From Thermanaerosceptrum fracticalcis (lineage in GTDB: Bacteria > Bacillota > Peptococcia > DRI-13), in assembly GCF_000746025.2 (NCBI RefSeq), contig NZ_CP045798.1, positions 482,501 to 546,500 on the forward strand: a DNA stretch of 64,000 nt, read 5' to 3'. A program made the position numbers and the translations under genes. Positions 18,574-27,518 of the stretch are shown one piece after another. The notes beneath the pieces are model-generated. The model had not been told where the DNA came from. It saw nothing but the letters and a program-made list of their open reading frames with translations, and did not search any database. Every line of letters begins with the position of its first letter. The stretch's first letter is position 1.

Positions 18574-19446
18574 ATGAACTTTATAGAAAAAAGAAAGCTG
18601 TGGTATGCCCTCTCTCTTATAGTGATTATTGCCGGCCTTATTTCCCTACTTGTCCAGGGTTTCAACTTTGGTATTGACTTTACGGGAGGATCTTTAATCC
18701 ACCTGAAGTTCGTAGAAAAAAAGGTGGAGACCGAACAATTACGTTCTACTTTGGCTGATTTTAAATTAGAGCAAAGCTATATTCAGGAGAGCAGTGACGG
18801 TGGTTTCATTATCAAAACGGTGGAACTGGACCAGGCCAAACAGGACGAGGTATTGAAGGGGATAGAAAGCAAGCTGGGCAAATACGAACTGCTGCGCAGT
18901 GAAAAGGTTGGCCCTGTGGTGGGCCGGGAGCTAAGAATAAACGGTCTATTGGCCCTTGGTATTGCTTCAGTGTTAATGGTTGTCTACATCACTGTGCGTT
19001 TTGAATTCAAGTTTGCCATTGCCGCTATTCTGGCGCTGCTCCATGACGTAGCCGTTACAGTGGGTATTTTCTCCATCTTTCAAATCGAAGTGGACAGTGC
19101 CTTTATTGCCGCTATCCTCACCATCATCGGTTATTCTATTAATGACACCATTGTTATCTTTGACCGGATCAGGGAAAACTTGAAGAACAGGCGTAAGGAA
19201 ACCCTGGAAGAGATTATCAACAACAGTATAACCCAAACCCTGACTCGTTCCATCAATACTGTACTCACAGTTATTTTTGTGCTGGTAGCCCTCTTAGTCC
19301 TGGGCGGTGAGACCACAAAGGTCTTCTCTCTGGCCATGCTGGTGGGCATTATCAGCGGTGCCTATTCCTCCATCTTTGTGGCAAGTCCCTTGTGGTTCGA
19401 GTTCAGGACTAAAGGCAGGAAAAGTGCCGGTCAAGTGAAAGCCTGA
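18574..19446 (+). CDS. secF: Protein translocase subunit SecF
   Basis: 290 residues from ATG 18574 (ATAGGAGGG upstream). It has six transmembrane helices and the motifs FNFGIDFTGGS near the start, GPVVGRELR, and ILTIIGYSINDTIVIFDRIREN in the fourth helix. It is the partner of SecD and is separate here, not fused as in Bacillus. It ends the secDF unit and is followed by a terminator. Confidence 0.97.
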   Translation: MNFIEKRKLWYALSLIVIIAGLISLLVQGFNFGIDFTGGSLIHLKFVEKKVETEQLRSTLADFKLEQSYIQESSDGGFIIKTVELDQAKQDEVLKGIESKLGKYELLRSEKVGPVVGRELRINGLLALGIASVLMVVYITVRFEFKFAIAAILALLHDVAVTVGIFSIFQIEVDSAFIAAILTIIGYSINDTIVIFDRIRENLKNRRKETLEEIINNSITQTLTRSINTVLTVIFVLVALLVLGGETTKVFSLAMLVGIISGAYSSIFVASPLWFEFRTKGRKSAGQVKA

Positions 19447-19460
19447 TTAGTCTAGACATT

Positions 19461-19486
19461 AGCCTCGTGGAAACACGGGGCCTTTT
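19461..19486 (+). terminator. secDF terminator
   Basis: The stem GCCTCGTG/CACGGGGC with a short loop is followed by CTTTTTG. Confidence 0.65.
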
Positions 19487-19543
19487 TGTACCAGTCGGAA
19501 AGTATAAATTTGGAGAGATAGTTTATACTTTACCAGGAAAGAG

Positions 19544-19572
19544 GAAGGAGTAAGCTGAAAAAAGGCGAATAT
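19544..19572 (+). promoter_or_regulatory. Sigma-H-like promoter for the LapA-like gene
   Basis: GAAGGAGTA, an 11-nt gap, then GGCGAATAT. The -10 box matches the consensus and the -35 box has one mismatch. Confidence 0.5.
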
Positions 19573-19601
19573 AAAGGATAAAAACAGGTGAGGTGAGAGA
19601 A

Positions 19602-19994
19602 ATGCAAGTTTATCTTATCAGCGCTTTGCTATTTTCCCTCCTGGTAGCTGTTTTTGCTATTCAGAATACGGAACAGGTTATAATAAAGTTTTTAACTTTC
19701 CAGTTCCCCATCTCCTTGGTTTTGGTCATTTTAGGTTCTGCTGTTGTGGGAGCCTTGGCTTTATATTTTTTAGGCTTGTTTAAGCAGGTGGGTTCATGGA
19801 TTAAACTCAGGCAACTCCAGCACCAGAAAGAAGATTTAGAAAATCAGGTAAAGAAACTCCAGGAAAAATTAGCGTCTCTAGAAGCAGCCAAAAATCTCTG
19901 TGAAGAAAAATTAAACCAACCCCAGGAGAGCACTGGTGAGCACAAAGAGGAACCTAAAAGTGCAGGAGAGAGCACCGTCAGGACGGAAGCTTAA
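19602..19994 (+). CDS. LapA (DUF1049) family membrane protein
   Basis: 130 residues from ATG 19602 (GAGGTGAGAG upstream; GTG 19593 lies within this site). Two transmembrane helices (about 3-22 and 37-62) enclose FAIQNTEQVIIKFLTFQFP, typical of LapA-domain proteins. A coiled coil follows (about 70-110, LRQLQHQKEDLENQVKKLQEKL). The tail is acidic. In Escherichia coli LapA helps regulate LPS assembly, but that role cannot apply directly to a Gram-positive cell, so the function here is unknown. A terminator follows. Confidence 0.85.
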   Translation: MQVYLISALLFSLLVAVFAIQNTEQVIIKFLTFQFPISLVLVILGSAVVGALALYFLGLFKQVGSWIKLRQLQHQKEDLENQVKKLQEKLASLEAAKNLCEEKLNQPQESTGEHKEEPKSAGESTVRTEA

Positions 19995-20006
19995 GACTAG
20001 TTTCGG

Positions 20007-20034
20007 AAAAGGAGACTAAATGTCTCTTTTTTCT
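20007..20034 (+). terminator. Terminator after the LapA-like gene
   Basis: The stem AAAGGAGAC/GTCTCTTTT with loop TAAAT is followed by a T run. Confidence 0.75.
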
Positions 20035-20084
20035 TGTGGACTATAGCAGGTATTAGTAGTTAGCGGCATTATGGGAGGAACAGC

Positions 20085-23000
20085 ATGAGAGGAAGACGAA
20101 TTTGGCGTCTAAAAAAACATAATAGTGATGCCGTACAAACCTTAACGAAGGGGTTAGGCGTTTCCCCAACTCTGGCCAAAATTTTGGTCAACAGGGGAAT
20201 TACTTCTTTAGCAGAGGCGGAAGGGTTTCTACGAGATGATGTGAGAAAACTTAAAAGCCCTTTTGAAATGAAAGGAATCAAAGAAGGAGCCGAACGTGTA
20301 CATAAAGCCATTACAAGCGGAGAAAAAATCCTGGTTTATGGTGATTACGATGTGGACGGTATTACCAGCACCGCTTTATTAACCGGTTTACTCCGTCGTT
20401 TGGGGGCCCAGGTTGATTATTATATACCGGCAAGAATGGAAGAAGGATATGGCTTAAACAACCAGGCCATTCTCCAGGCTAAAGAAGAGGGTATTGATTT
20501 ACTTATTTCTGTTGATTGCGGTATTTCCTCGGTACAGGAGGCCGAATATGCTGCCAGTCTGGGATTAGACATTATTATTACCGATCATCATCAGCCTCCG
20601 GCCCGGCTGCCGCAAGCCTGCGCCGTGATTAACCCCAAACTTACGGAGTGTCAAGTTTCCTGGCTGGATTTGGCCGGTGTGGGTGTGGCTTATAAACTGG
20701 GACAGTCGGTAGCCCAGATGCAAGGAAAGGGAGAATATGCCTATCATTATTTGGATTTAGTGGCTTTGGGGACTATTGCCGATATTGTACCGCTGACTGG
20801 AGAAAACAGGATTTTAGTAAAGGAAGGGCTTAAATTGCTGGCTAAAGCCGAACGTCCGGGTATTAAAGCCCTTTTAGAGGTTACCGGTTTATACGGTAAA
20901 GAGATTTCTACCGGCCAGGTGGGTTTTAGTCTGGCCCCCCGTCTTAATGCCTGCGGTCGTTTAAGTGACGCCAATTTGGGTGTGGAACTCCTCTTAACAG
21001 ATAGTTATGAGCGGGCCAGGGAAGTAGCATTATTCCTGGATAAAGAGAATCAGATGCGCCAGGCCATTGAAGCGGAGATCTTGCAAGATGCAGTGATGCG
21101 GATTGAAAAAGAACTGGACCTGGCCCAAGAAAAAATTATAGTTCTGGCCTCGGCAGAGTGGCATCCCGGGGTCATTGGCATTGTGGCTTCGCGGTTAACG
21201 GAAAAGTATTATCGTCCAACCGTTTTAATTTCCCTGGATAAAGGCTTAGGAAAAGGGTCAGCCCGCAGTATTCCCGGGTTTAATCTTTACCAGGCTTTGG
21301 TTTTTGTGAAAGAACATCTTCTTAAATACGGTGGTCATGAAATGGCCGCAGGCTTAACGATCGCGGAGGAAGCCCTTCCTTCCTTTCGCAGGGCGATCAA
21401 CGAATATGCAGTCCAAACCCTTACTGAGAAAGATATGATTCCCTTCATCCAGGTCGATGCGGAAATAGCCTGGGAAGAGATTAACGAAGACCTTATCCAG
21501 GAGATAACCTGGCTTGCCCCCTTTGGTTTACATAACCCTTCTCCCGTATTGGCTTTACGCAGAGGACAGATGTGCGAATGTAAAGAAGTGGGCACAGAAG
21601 GGGCTCATTTAAAGGTAAGGGTTTTAGGTGAAAATAGAAGATTAGACGGCATTGGCTTTCAATTGGGAGCGTTAGCTCCCCAGGCTGCTGCCTGGGATAG
21701 ATGTGATTTAGCTTTTGTTCCCGAAATCAATGTTTGGAACGGTCGTTCCCAGGTGCAGTTGAACATTAAAGATATTAAGCCTTCCCACGAGCCTGATGAC
21801 CCTTTCCAGCCCATATCCTTTTTAGACCAGCTTTACCTGGAAGGTGAAGTGTGGCTGGAAGATGATTATTACCGGGATATCACGAACCGGGAAGAATTTT
21901 ATACAAAAGTTGTGGGCGTTACCTTTAACGGCAGGCAGGAAATAATCAGGCAAATCAATGAAGGGGAAACGGTAATTTTACAGCGGGAACCCCACAATAT
22001 CTTCGATCCCTGGGCTATTGCCGTGTATTATAACGATGCGCAAATTGGTTATCTCAATGCGCGCCTGTCCAGGAACCTGGCTCAGGCTCTCGATAAGGGA
22101 GCCCGTTACCAGGCTTATGTGACCCAGGTGACAGGACGCCTGAAGGAAATTTTGGGGGTTAATCTCTGTATCCGCAGAGTTTACGAAGAAGAAACGACTA
22201 AAGACCTAGGGAAAATCAAAGAAAAATTTAGGGCTTTGCCCGCGGAAGAGATGTGGCAGGAGATAAGAAAGGCCATCCTCGGTGAGTTTGACTATCATCC
22301 CAAACAGAAGGAAGCATTGCAGGCCCTGCGTGATGGCAGGAATTCCCTTGTGATTTTTGGAACGGGAAGGGGTAAGTCAGCGGTTTTTCAGACCATGGCT
22401 GCTTACCTGGCCCTGGCCAAGGGGAAGGCAACCGTGATTGTCTATCCTTTACGTTCTTTAGTAAATGACCAGTATCATCGTTTAAAAGATAAACTGGAGC
22501 CTTTAGGAATCACAGTGGCTGCCATCAACGGGTCCCTAAATTTAGAAGAGAGAAAAGAATTTTTTAAAGGTGTTCACCAGGGAAACATTGACGTTATTCT
22601 TACCACTCCTGAATTTTTGGCATATCATTTGGAAAAATTCCACATAATGGTAGACAGAATAGGTCTTTTTGTGGTCGATGAAGCCCATCACCTCCAGGGA
22701 AAACGTTATGGTTACCGCCAGTTAGGTAAAGTGTGGCGTGAGTTAGGGGCTCCGTTAGCTTTAGCTGTGACAGCAACGGCCAATGATGAAACGGCCCAGC
22801 ATATTGTAGACACCCTGGCCTGCCGGTCCTTGATTATTGATACTCACGAGCGTGCCAATCTTCAGGTTTTAGACAGGCGGGGAGAAAAAGACAAACTCAG
22901 ATACCTGCTTAACCTCATCGCCTGCGGAGAACGGGTAGTGATCTATGTAAACAGCCGTAAACAGGCTTACCAGCTGGCAAAAGAATTGCGCCAGTACTAT

Positions 23001-23702
23001 CCTTCCCTCAGGGATGAGATAGGATTTTATCACGGCGGGCTGAACAGCGAATACCGCCTGACCCTGGAAAATATGTTTCGAGAGGGCGCCTTGCGGGTAA
23101 TGGTTACGACCAGTGCTTTTGGGGAAGGTGTGGATTTCCCTGACATTCGACATGTGGTATTATATCATTTGAGCTTCTCCCGTACCGAATTCAATCAACT
23201 GTCCGGGAGAGCAGGACGCGATAACGGAAAAGCCCAGATTCACCTCTTGTTTGGTGAAGGAGACAGGAAACTCAATGAACTTATCTTAGAAGGCAGTACC
23301 CCCTCCCGTGAGGTGCTGGGGAAATTATATTTGTATCTCCGTGACAAATCCCGTACCCTAAATCCCCTGCAGATCACAAACAGTGAACTGGCTGAGTATA
23401 TGCAGCAAGCTGGTCATAAAAATTTCCGTGAACAAACGGCTTCTGCCTCTTTGGCCATCCTGGAGGAATTAGGCCTTTTATTGCGGGAAATCGAAGGGAA
23501 CCAGCGTTATCTTCACCTGGTCCCGCCACCGCCGGGTAAACTGGACTTGAACGACTCCGTGCGTTACCTGGAAGGATTGGAAGAGTGGGAAGAATTTAAG
23601 GAATTTGCCGAATATGTTTTAAAAGAAGATGCAGCCTGTATTTTAGGCACAGTAAATAAACCCATCTTTCCACAGATGCCCCTGAACTTGAAGGAGGATT
23701 AA
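20085..23702 (+). CDS. RecJ exonuclease - HIRAN - RecQ-like helicase fusion
   Basis: 1205 residues from ATG 20085 (GGGAGG upstream), about twice the usual RecJ length. Residues 1-575 are a complete RecJ: DYDVDG (87-92), VDCGIS, TDHH (about 166), GTIADIVPL and the DHHA1 motif GGHEMAAG (about 416), then an OB-like region. Residues about 610-685 read as a HIRAN domain (LQREPHNIFDPWAIAVYY, IGYLNARLS). Residues about 740-1090 are a superfamily 2 helicase: GTGRGKSA (Walker A), VVDEAHHL, VTATAN and QLSGRAGRD (motif VI). No Cys4 zinc site of classical RecQ is seen. A winged-helix-like tail follows. RecJ degrades single strands 5' to 3' and RecQ supplies them, so the fusion should be a self-sufficient end-resection or fork-processing machine. 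No frameshift or inner stop is seen. It is followed 2 bases later by apt, as recJ often is. Confidence 0.93.
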   Translation: MRGRRIWRLKKHNSDAVQTLTKGLGVSPTLAKILVNRGITSLAEAEGFLRDDVRKLKSPFEMKGIKEGAERVHKAITSGEKILVYGDYDVDGITSTALLTGLLRRLGAQVDYYIPARMEEGYGLNNQAILQAKEEGIDLLISVDCGISSVQEAEYAASLGLDIIITDHHQPPARLPQACAVINPKLTECQVSWLDLAGVGVAYKLGQSVAQMQGKGEYAYHYLDLVALGTIADIVPLTGENRILVKEGLKLLAKAERPGIKALLEVTGLYGKEISTGQVGFSLAPRLNACGRLSDANLGVELLLTDSYERAREVALFLDKENQMRQAIEAEILQDAVMRIEKELDLAQEKIIVLASAEWHPGVIGIVASRLTEKYYRPTVLISLDKGLGKGSARSIPGFNLYQALVFVKEHLLKYGGHEMAAGLTIAEEALPSFRRAINEYAVQTLTEKDMIPFIQVDAEIAWEEINEDLIQEITWLAPFGLHNPSPVLALRRGQMCECKEVGTEGAHLKVRVLGENRRLDGIGFQLGALAPQAAAWDRCDLAFVPEINVWNGRSQVQLNIKDIKPSHEPDDPFQPISFLDQLYLEGEVWLEDDYYRDITNREEFYTKVVGVTFNGRQEIIRQINEGETVILQREPHNIFDPWAIAVYYNDAQIGYLNARLSRNLAQALDKGARYQAYVTQVTGRLKEILGVNLCIRRVYEEETTKDLGKIKEKFRALPAEEMWQEIRKAILGEFDYHPKQKEALQALRDGRNSLVIFGTGRGKSAVFQTMAAYLALAKGKATVIVYPLRSLVNDQYHRLKDKLEPLGITVAAINGSLNLEERKEFFKGVHQGNIDVILTTPEFLAYHLEKFHIMVDRIGLFVVDEAHHLQGKRYGYRQLGKVWRELGAPLALAVTATANDETAQHIVDTLACRSLIIDTHERANLQVLDRRGEKDKLRYLLNLIACGERVVIYVNSRKQAYQLAKELRQYYPSLRDEIGFYHGGLNSEYRLTLENMFREGALRVMVTTSAFGEGVDFPDIRHVVLYHLSFSRTEFNQLSGRAGRDNGKAQIHLLFGEGDRKLNELILEGSTPSREVLGKLYLYLRDKSRTLNPLQITNSELAEYMQQAGHKNFREQTASASLAILEELGLLLREIEGNQRYLHLVPPPPGKLDLNDSVRYLEGLEEWEEFKEFAEYVLKEDAACILGTVNKPIFPQMPLNLKED

Positions 23703-23704
23703 TT

Positions 23705-24217
23705 ATGGATATTAAAGAATTCATCAGAAATGTTCCGGATTTTCCCAGAAAAGGAATCCAATTTAAAGATATTACTCCCCTTTTGGCCAACGGGCAGGCT
23801 CTGCGCTTCGTGATCAAGTCTCTGGCCGACGAATTTCGTGATAAAGATATTGAGCTGGTGGTGGGGCCGGAAGCGCGAGGTTTTTTAATCGGTGCTCCCC
23901 TGGCCTATGAATTGGGAGCTGGTTTTGTTCCGGTACGTAAGGAAGGGAAATTACCCTATCATACGTTAAAAGGTGAGTATACCCTGGAATACGGTGAGGA
24001 TAAACTGGAAATTCATACTGACAGCATTAAAAAGGGACAAAAGGTCTTAATAGTAGATGACCTTTTAGCAACGGGGGGTACCATTAAAACGGTAGTAGAT
24101 TTAGTGGAAAAACTGGAAGGTAATATTGTTGGATTAGCCTTCCTCATTGAGCTTGGCTTTTTAGAAGGCAGGAAGGTCCTAGCCCGGTATGATGTGCGGT
24201 CTTTGCTGGAATTTTAG
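23705..24217 (+). CDS. apt: Adenine phosphoribosyltransferase
   Basis: 170 residues from ATG 23705 (GAAGGAGGA upstream). It salvages adenine to AMP using PRPP. The PRPP-binding motif VLIVDDLLATGGT is present (about residues 115-127), with GPEARGFLIGAPLAYELG and the family start FIRNVPDFPRKGIQFKDITPLL. Its place between recJ and rel is the common Firmicutes order. It is probably co-transcribed with both. Confidence 0.97.
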   Translation: MDIKEFIRNVPDFPRKGIQFKDITPLLANGQALRFVIKSLADEFRDKDIELVVGPEARGFLIGAPLAYELGAGFVPVRKEGKLPYHTLKGEYTLEYGEDKLEIHTDSIKKGQKVLIVDDLLATGGTIKTVVDLVEKLEGNIVGLAFLIELGFLEGRKVLARYDVRSLLEF

Positions 24218-24247
24218 AGGGCGACAAAATTGATGGTGGTGAAGTAA

Positions 24248-26128
24248 GTGTCTTTAGAAGACTTATTAGAACAGGTGCAGAGATACCAGCCTCAAGGTGA
24301 CCTCAGTATTATCGAAAAAGCATACAACTTTGCCGAAAAAGCCCATGAAGGACAAAGCCGCATTTCGGGGGAGCCTTATTTTATTCATCCTGTTGCTGTG
24401 GCCAGTATCCTGGCCCGTCTGGAACTGGATATCCCTACTATTGCCGGCGGTTTACTCCATGATGTGGTGGAAGATACAAAGATAACGCTGGTTGAACTGG
24501 AAAAGGAATTTGGTGTGGAAATTGCGCAACTGGTGGACGGAGTTACCAAGTTAAGCAGGATTGAGTTTCGTTCCAAGGAAGAACAACAGGTAGAAAACCT
24601 GCGCAAGATGTTTCTGGCTATGGCCAAGGATATTCGCGTAGTGTTAATTAAACTGGCTGACAGGCTCCATAACATGCGGACCCTCAAACACCAATCTGCC
24701 TGGAAGCAAAGAGAGATTGCCGAAGAGACTCTGGAAATTTTCGCGCCTTTAGCCCATCGTTTAGGAATTTTTGCTATAAAGTGGGAGCTGGAAGATCTAG
24801 CCTTTCGTTACCTGGAACCGGAGCAATACTATCACCTGGTGGAAGGCATTTCCATGAAACGGCGTGAACGGGAGGCCTACATTGATCAGGTGATGAATAT
24901 CTTAAAGGAACGGCTGGTGGAGGTAGGTATTAAAGCCGACATTCAAGGGCGCCCCAAACATTTCTACAGTATCTATAAAAAAATGAAAGAACAGGGTAAA
25001 GAACTCAGTGAAATCTATGACCTCATCGCTGTGCGGGTTATAGTGGAGTCAATCAAAGACTGTTATGGTGCTCTGGGTATAGTGCATACGTTATGGAAAC
25101 CTATTCCAGGGCGTTTCAAAGACTATATTGCCATGCCCAAACCCAATATGTATCAATCCCTGCATACTACGGTCATGGGTCCCCAGGGGGAACCCTTTGA
25201 AATACAGATTAGGACTTTTGAGATGCATCGTACGGCGGAGTTTGGTATTGCTGCCCACTGGAAGTATAAAGAAGGAGGAAAAGGGGGCAGTAAAGATTTT
25301 GACCAGAGACTGGCCTGGCTACGGCAGATCCTGGAATGGCAGACTGAGCTGCGGGACGCCAGGGAGTTTATGGAAACCCTGAAAATAGATGTCTTTTCTG
25401 ATGTGGTTTTCGTCTTTACGCCCAAAGGCGATGTCTTTGAACTCCCGGCGGGTTCGGTGCCCATAGATTTTGCTTACCGGATTCACTCCGATGTGGGTCA
25501 TCGCTGTATTGGCAGTAAAGTGAACGGCAGGATAGTACCCCTGGATTATACCCTGAAAAACGGGGATATCGTAGAAATCCTTACCTCAAAACAGGCCAAT
25601 GGTCCCAGTCGCGACTGGTTAAAACTGGTAAAAACCTCCCAGGCTAAGAACCGCATTCGCCAATGGTTTAGAAAAGAAAAACGGGAAGAAAATATTGCCC
25701 GTGGTAAAGAAATTCTAGAAAAAGAATTGAAAAAGCAAGGGCTAGAGCCGGGAGAACTATTCAAGAGCGACCGGATTCTTGAAGTTAGCAAAAGGTTTAA
25801 TTTTAATAACCCCGATGAATTCTTTGCTACGTTGGGTGACGGGGCCTTAAGTCCTATCCAGGTCATTGCCAGAGTAAAAGATGATATTTATAAAGGCAAA
25901 AAATTGCCCGATGAAAGCATCTTAACAGAGCTGCCTGCCGAAAAGAAAAGCACCGGGTACGGCAAAGCCTCCCAGGGTATTCGAGTACGCGGCGTCGATG
26001 ATGTCTTGATTCGTTTATCACGCTGCTGCAATCCCCTGCCGGGAGACCCCATTGTAGGGTATGTGACGCGGGGACGTGGTGTTTCTGTACACCGGGCCGA
26101 TTGTCCCAATGTGACTTACCACTATTAA
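24248..26128 (+). CDS. rel: Bifunctional (p)ppGpp synthetase/hydrolase Rel, ACT domain lost by frameshift
   Basis: 626 residues in the first frame, from GTG 24248; full Rel proteins have about 720-740. It makes and degrades the stringent-response alarmone (p)ppGpp. Domains in order: HD hydrolase (about 40-150, GGLLHDVVEDT, DRLHNMRTL), synthetase (about 230-350, YSIYKKMKEQGK, YQSLHTTVMGP), TGS (about 385-450), and the Cys-rich zinc-finger region (SRCCNPLPGDPIVGY, HRADCPN). The frame then stops at 26128 just before the C-terminal ACT domain, which continues in the +1 frame. The catalytic half is intact, so enzyme activity is likely, but ACT-dependent ribosome sensing would be affected unless the shift is a sequencing error. 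Confidence 0.93.
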   Translation: MSLEDLLEQVQRYQPQGDLSIIEKAYNFAEKAHEGQSRISGEPYFIHPVAVASILARLELDIPTIAGGLLHDVVEDTKITLVELEKEFGVEIAQLVDGVTKLSRIEFRSKEEQQVENLRKMFLAMAKDIRVVLIKLADRLHNMRTLKHQSAWKQREIAEETLEIFAPLAHRLGIFAIKWELEDLAFRYLEPEQYYHLVEGISMKRREREAYIDQVMNILKERLVEVGIKADIQGRPKHFYSIYKKMKEQGKELSEIYDLIAVRVIVESIKDCYGALGIVHTLWKPIPGRFKDYIAMPKPNMYQSLHTTVMGPQGEPFEIQIRTFEMHRTAEFGIAAHWKYKEGGKGGSKDFDQRLAWLRQILEWQTELRDAREFMETLKIDVFSDVVFVFTPKGDVFELPAGSVPIDFAYRIHSDVGHRCIGSKVNGRIVPLDYTLKNGDIVEILTSKQANGPSRDWLKLVKTSQAKNRIRQWFRKEKREENIARGKEILEKELKKQGLEPGELFKSDRILEVSKRFNFNNPDEFFATLGDGALSPIQVIARVKDDIYKGKKLPDESILTELPAEKKSTGYGKASQGIRVRGVDDVLIRLSRCCNPLPGDPIVGYVTRGRGVSVHRADCPNVTYHY

Positions 26129-26426
26129 TGAGGAAAAAGGGCGGATTGTTGATGTCACCTGGGACCAGGACTCTGGAGCAGCTTATCAAGTGGAAATTGA
26201 AGTCATTGCCTTAGACCGGCCCCGCCTGGCCACAGATATCATGATGACCATCACAGATATGAAGGTGCAGATTAATGCCATTCATGCCAGGGCCGTCCGG
26301 CAGAACCTGGCTACTGTCAACCTTAAAATCGAAATTCGTAATTTAAGCCATCTCAATAATATTATGGAAAAGATTAAAAAGATTAAGGATGTCATAGAAG
26401 TTCACAGGGTCATACCTAATAAGTAG
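26129..26426 (+). pseudogene. Detached ACT-domain end of rel (+1 frame)
   Basis: The frame reads INEEKGRIVDVTWDQ then the ACT domain (EIEVIALDRPRLATDIMMTI to [11 protein letters not shown]). This joins smoothly to the end of the first frame if one base is dropped near 26117-26122. A separate translation start is possible only at GTG 26190 with a poor binding site, giving 78 residues. It is most likely the broken 3' end of rel rather than a gene of its own. Confidence 0.85.
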
Positions 26427-26437
26427 GAGGGAACATA

Positions 26438-26887
26438 GTGCGGGCTGTTGTCCAGAGAGTAGCCAAAAGCTCAGTCACGGTAGAAAACAGGATTACCGGC
26501 AGCACAGGACGTGGTTTGGTTGTATTATTAGGTGTTGCTCAGGGAGACCAGGAAGCTGATGCCCGTTATCTGGCGGAAAAAATAGTCAATCTGCGCATTT
26601 TTGAGGATAAAGAGGGGAAAATGAATTTATCCCTCAAGGATATACAAGGGGAGATCCTGGTAGTTTCCCAGTTTACCCTTTTGGGCGACTGCCGCCAGGG
26701 GCGCAGGCCCAGTTTTACGGAGGCGGCGCCTCCGGTCGATGCGGAAAGACTGTATAATTATTTCGTAGAATTAGTAAATCAGCAGGGAATCCCTGTGGCC
26801 ACAGGTGTTTTTCAGGCTCATATGCAGGTGGAAATCATCAATGACGGGCCTGTGACCATGCTCTTAGATAGCCGCAAATTATTTTAA
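26438..26887 (+). CDS. dtd: D-aminoacyl-tRNA deacylase
   Basis: 149 residues from GTG 26438 (AGGAGGGAAC upstream). Dtd removes D-amino acids wrongly loaded on tRNA. Both active-site motifs are present: SQFTLLGD (about 79-86) and the cross-subunit Gly-Pro motif, here as [11 protein letters not shown] near the C-terminus. The family start [15 protein letters not shown] is clear. The gene commonly follows rel. The gap after the rel stop is 11 bases, so it is in the same operon. Confidence 0.97.
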   Translation: MRAVVQRVAKSSVTVENRITGSTGRGLVVLLGVAQGDQEADARYLAEKIVNLRIFEDKEGKMNLSLKDIQGEILVVSQFTLLGDCRQGRRPSFTEAAPPVDAERLYNYFVELVNQQGIPVATGVFQAHMQVEIINDGPVTMLLDSRKLF

Positions 26888-26900
26888 AGGAGGAAAAAGT

Positions 26901-27518
26901 ATGGAGATTTTAATTTTGCCGGTAGGTCCTATTGAGGCTAATTGTTATATTGTTTTTGACGAAAGCAAGGAAGCTATGGTCATTGACCCCGGCGCTGAAG
27001 GTCAGAGAATCTTTCAGGAAATTGAAAAACACGGCCTTAAAGTAAAATACATTGTGAATACCCACGGTCATGGTGACCACATCGGGGCCAATCAAAAGTT
27101 AAAAGAATTAACGGGGGCAAGTATTCTCATTCACGAACTGGATGGTCCCATGCTTACCGATGGCGCCAAAAATTTGTCCGTATACATGGGAAAGAATATC
27201 AGTCAACCTGCCGCCGATCAATTGTTGAAGGACGGGGATGTTTTAGAAGTGGGCAAGATACGTTTCACTGTGCTGCATACTCCCGGTCACACCAGAGGCG
27301 GTATTTGTTTACTGGCGGGCGATGTTTGCTTTACGGGCGATACCCTTTTCGACGGGTCCATCGGCCGCACAGACTTGCCGGGCGGGTCTTACCCTGAACT
27401 AATCAACTCCGTAAAAACCAAACTTTTCACCTTAGACGATAAAATCGTGGTTTATCCGGGCCATGGCCCTGATACCACCATAGGCCGGGAGAAGGCCTAC
27501 AATCCCTTTTTCCGTTGA
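26901..27518 (+). CDS. MBL-fold metallohydrolase (glyoxalase II-like)
   Basis: 205 residues from ATG 26901 (AAAGGAGGA upstream). The metal-binding motif is NTHGHGDHIG (about 54-62), with further ligands in LHTPGHTRGG, FTGDTLFDGSIGRTD and YPGHGPDT. The size fits the short, single-domain glyoxalase-II-like group found after dtd in Firmicutes. It probably cleaves a thioester, but the natural substrate is not known. It overlaps the start of hemZ. Confidence 0.92.
   Translation: MEILILPVGPIEANCYIVFDESKEAMVIDPGAEGQRIFQEIEKHGLKVKYIVNTHGHGDHIGANQKLKELTGASILIHELDGPMLTDGAKNLSVYMGKNISQPAADQLLKDGDVLEVGKIRFTVLHTPGHTRGGICLLAGDVCFTGDTLFDGSIGRTDLPGGSYPELINSVKTKLFTLDDKIVVYPGHGPDTTIGREKAYNPFFR

Noticed and set aside
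26110-26130. Programmed frameshifting in rel
   Set aside because: No slippery run or downstream stimulatory hairpin is visible; mutation or sequence error is simpler.
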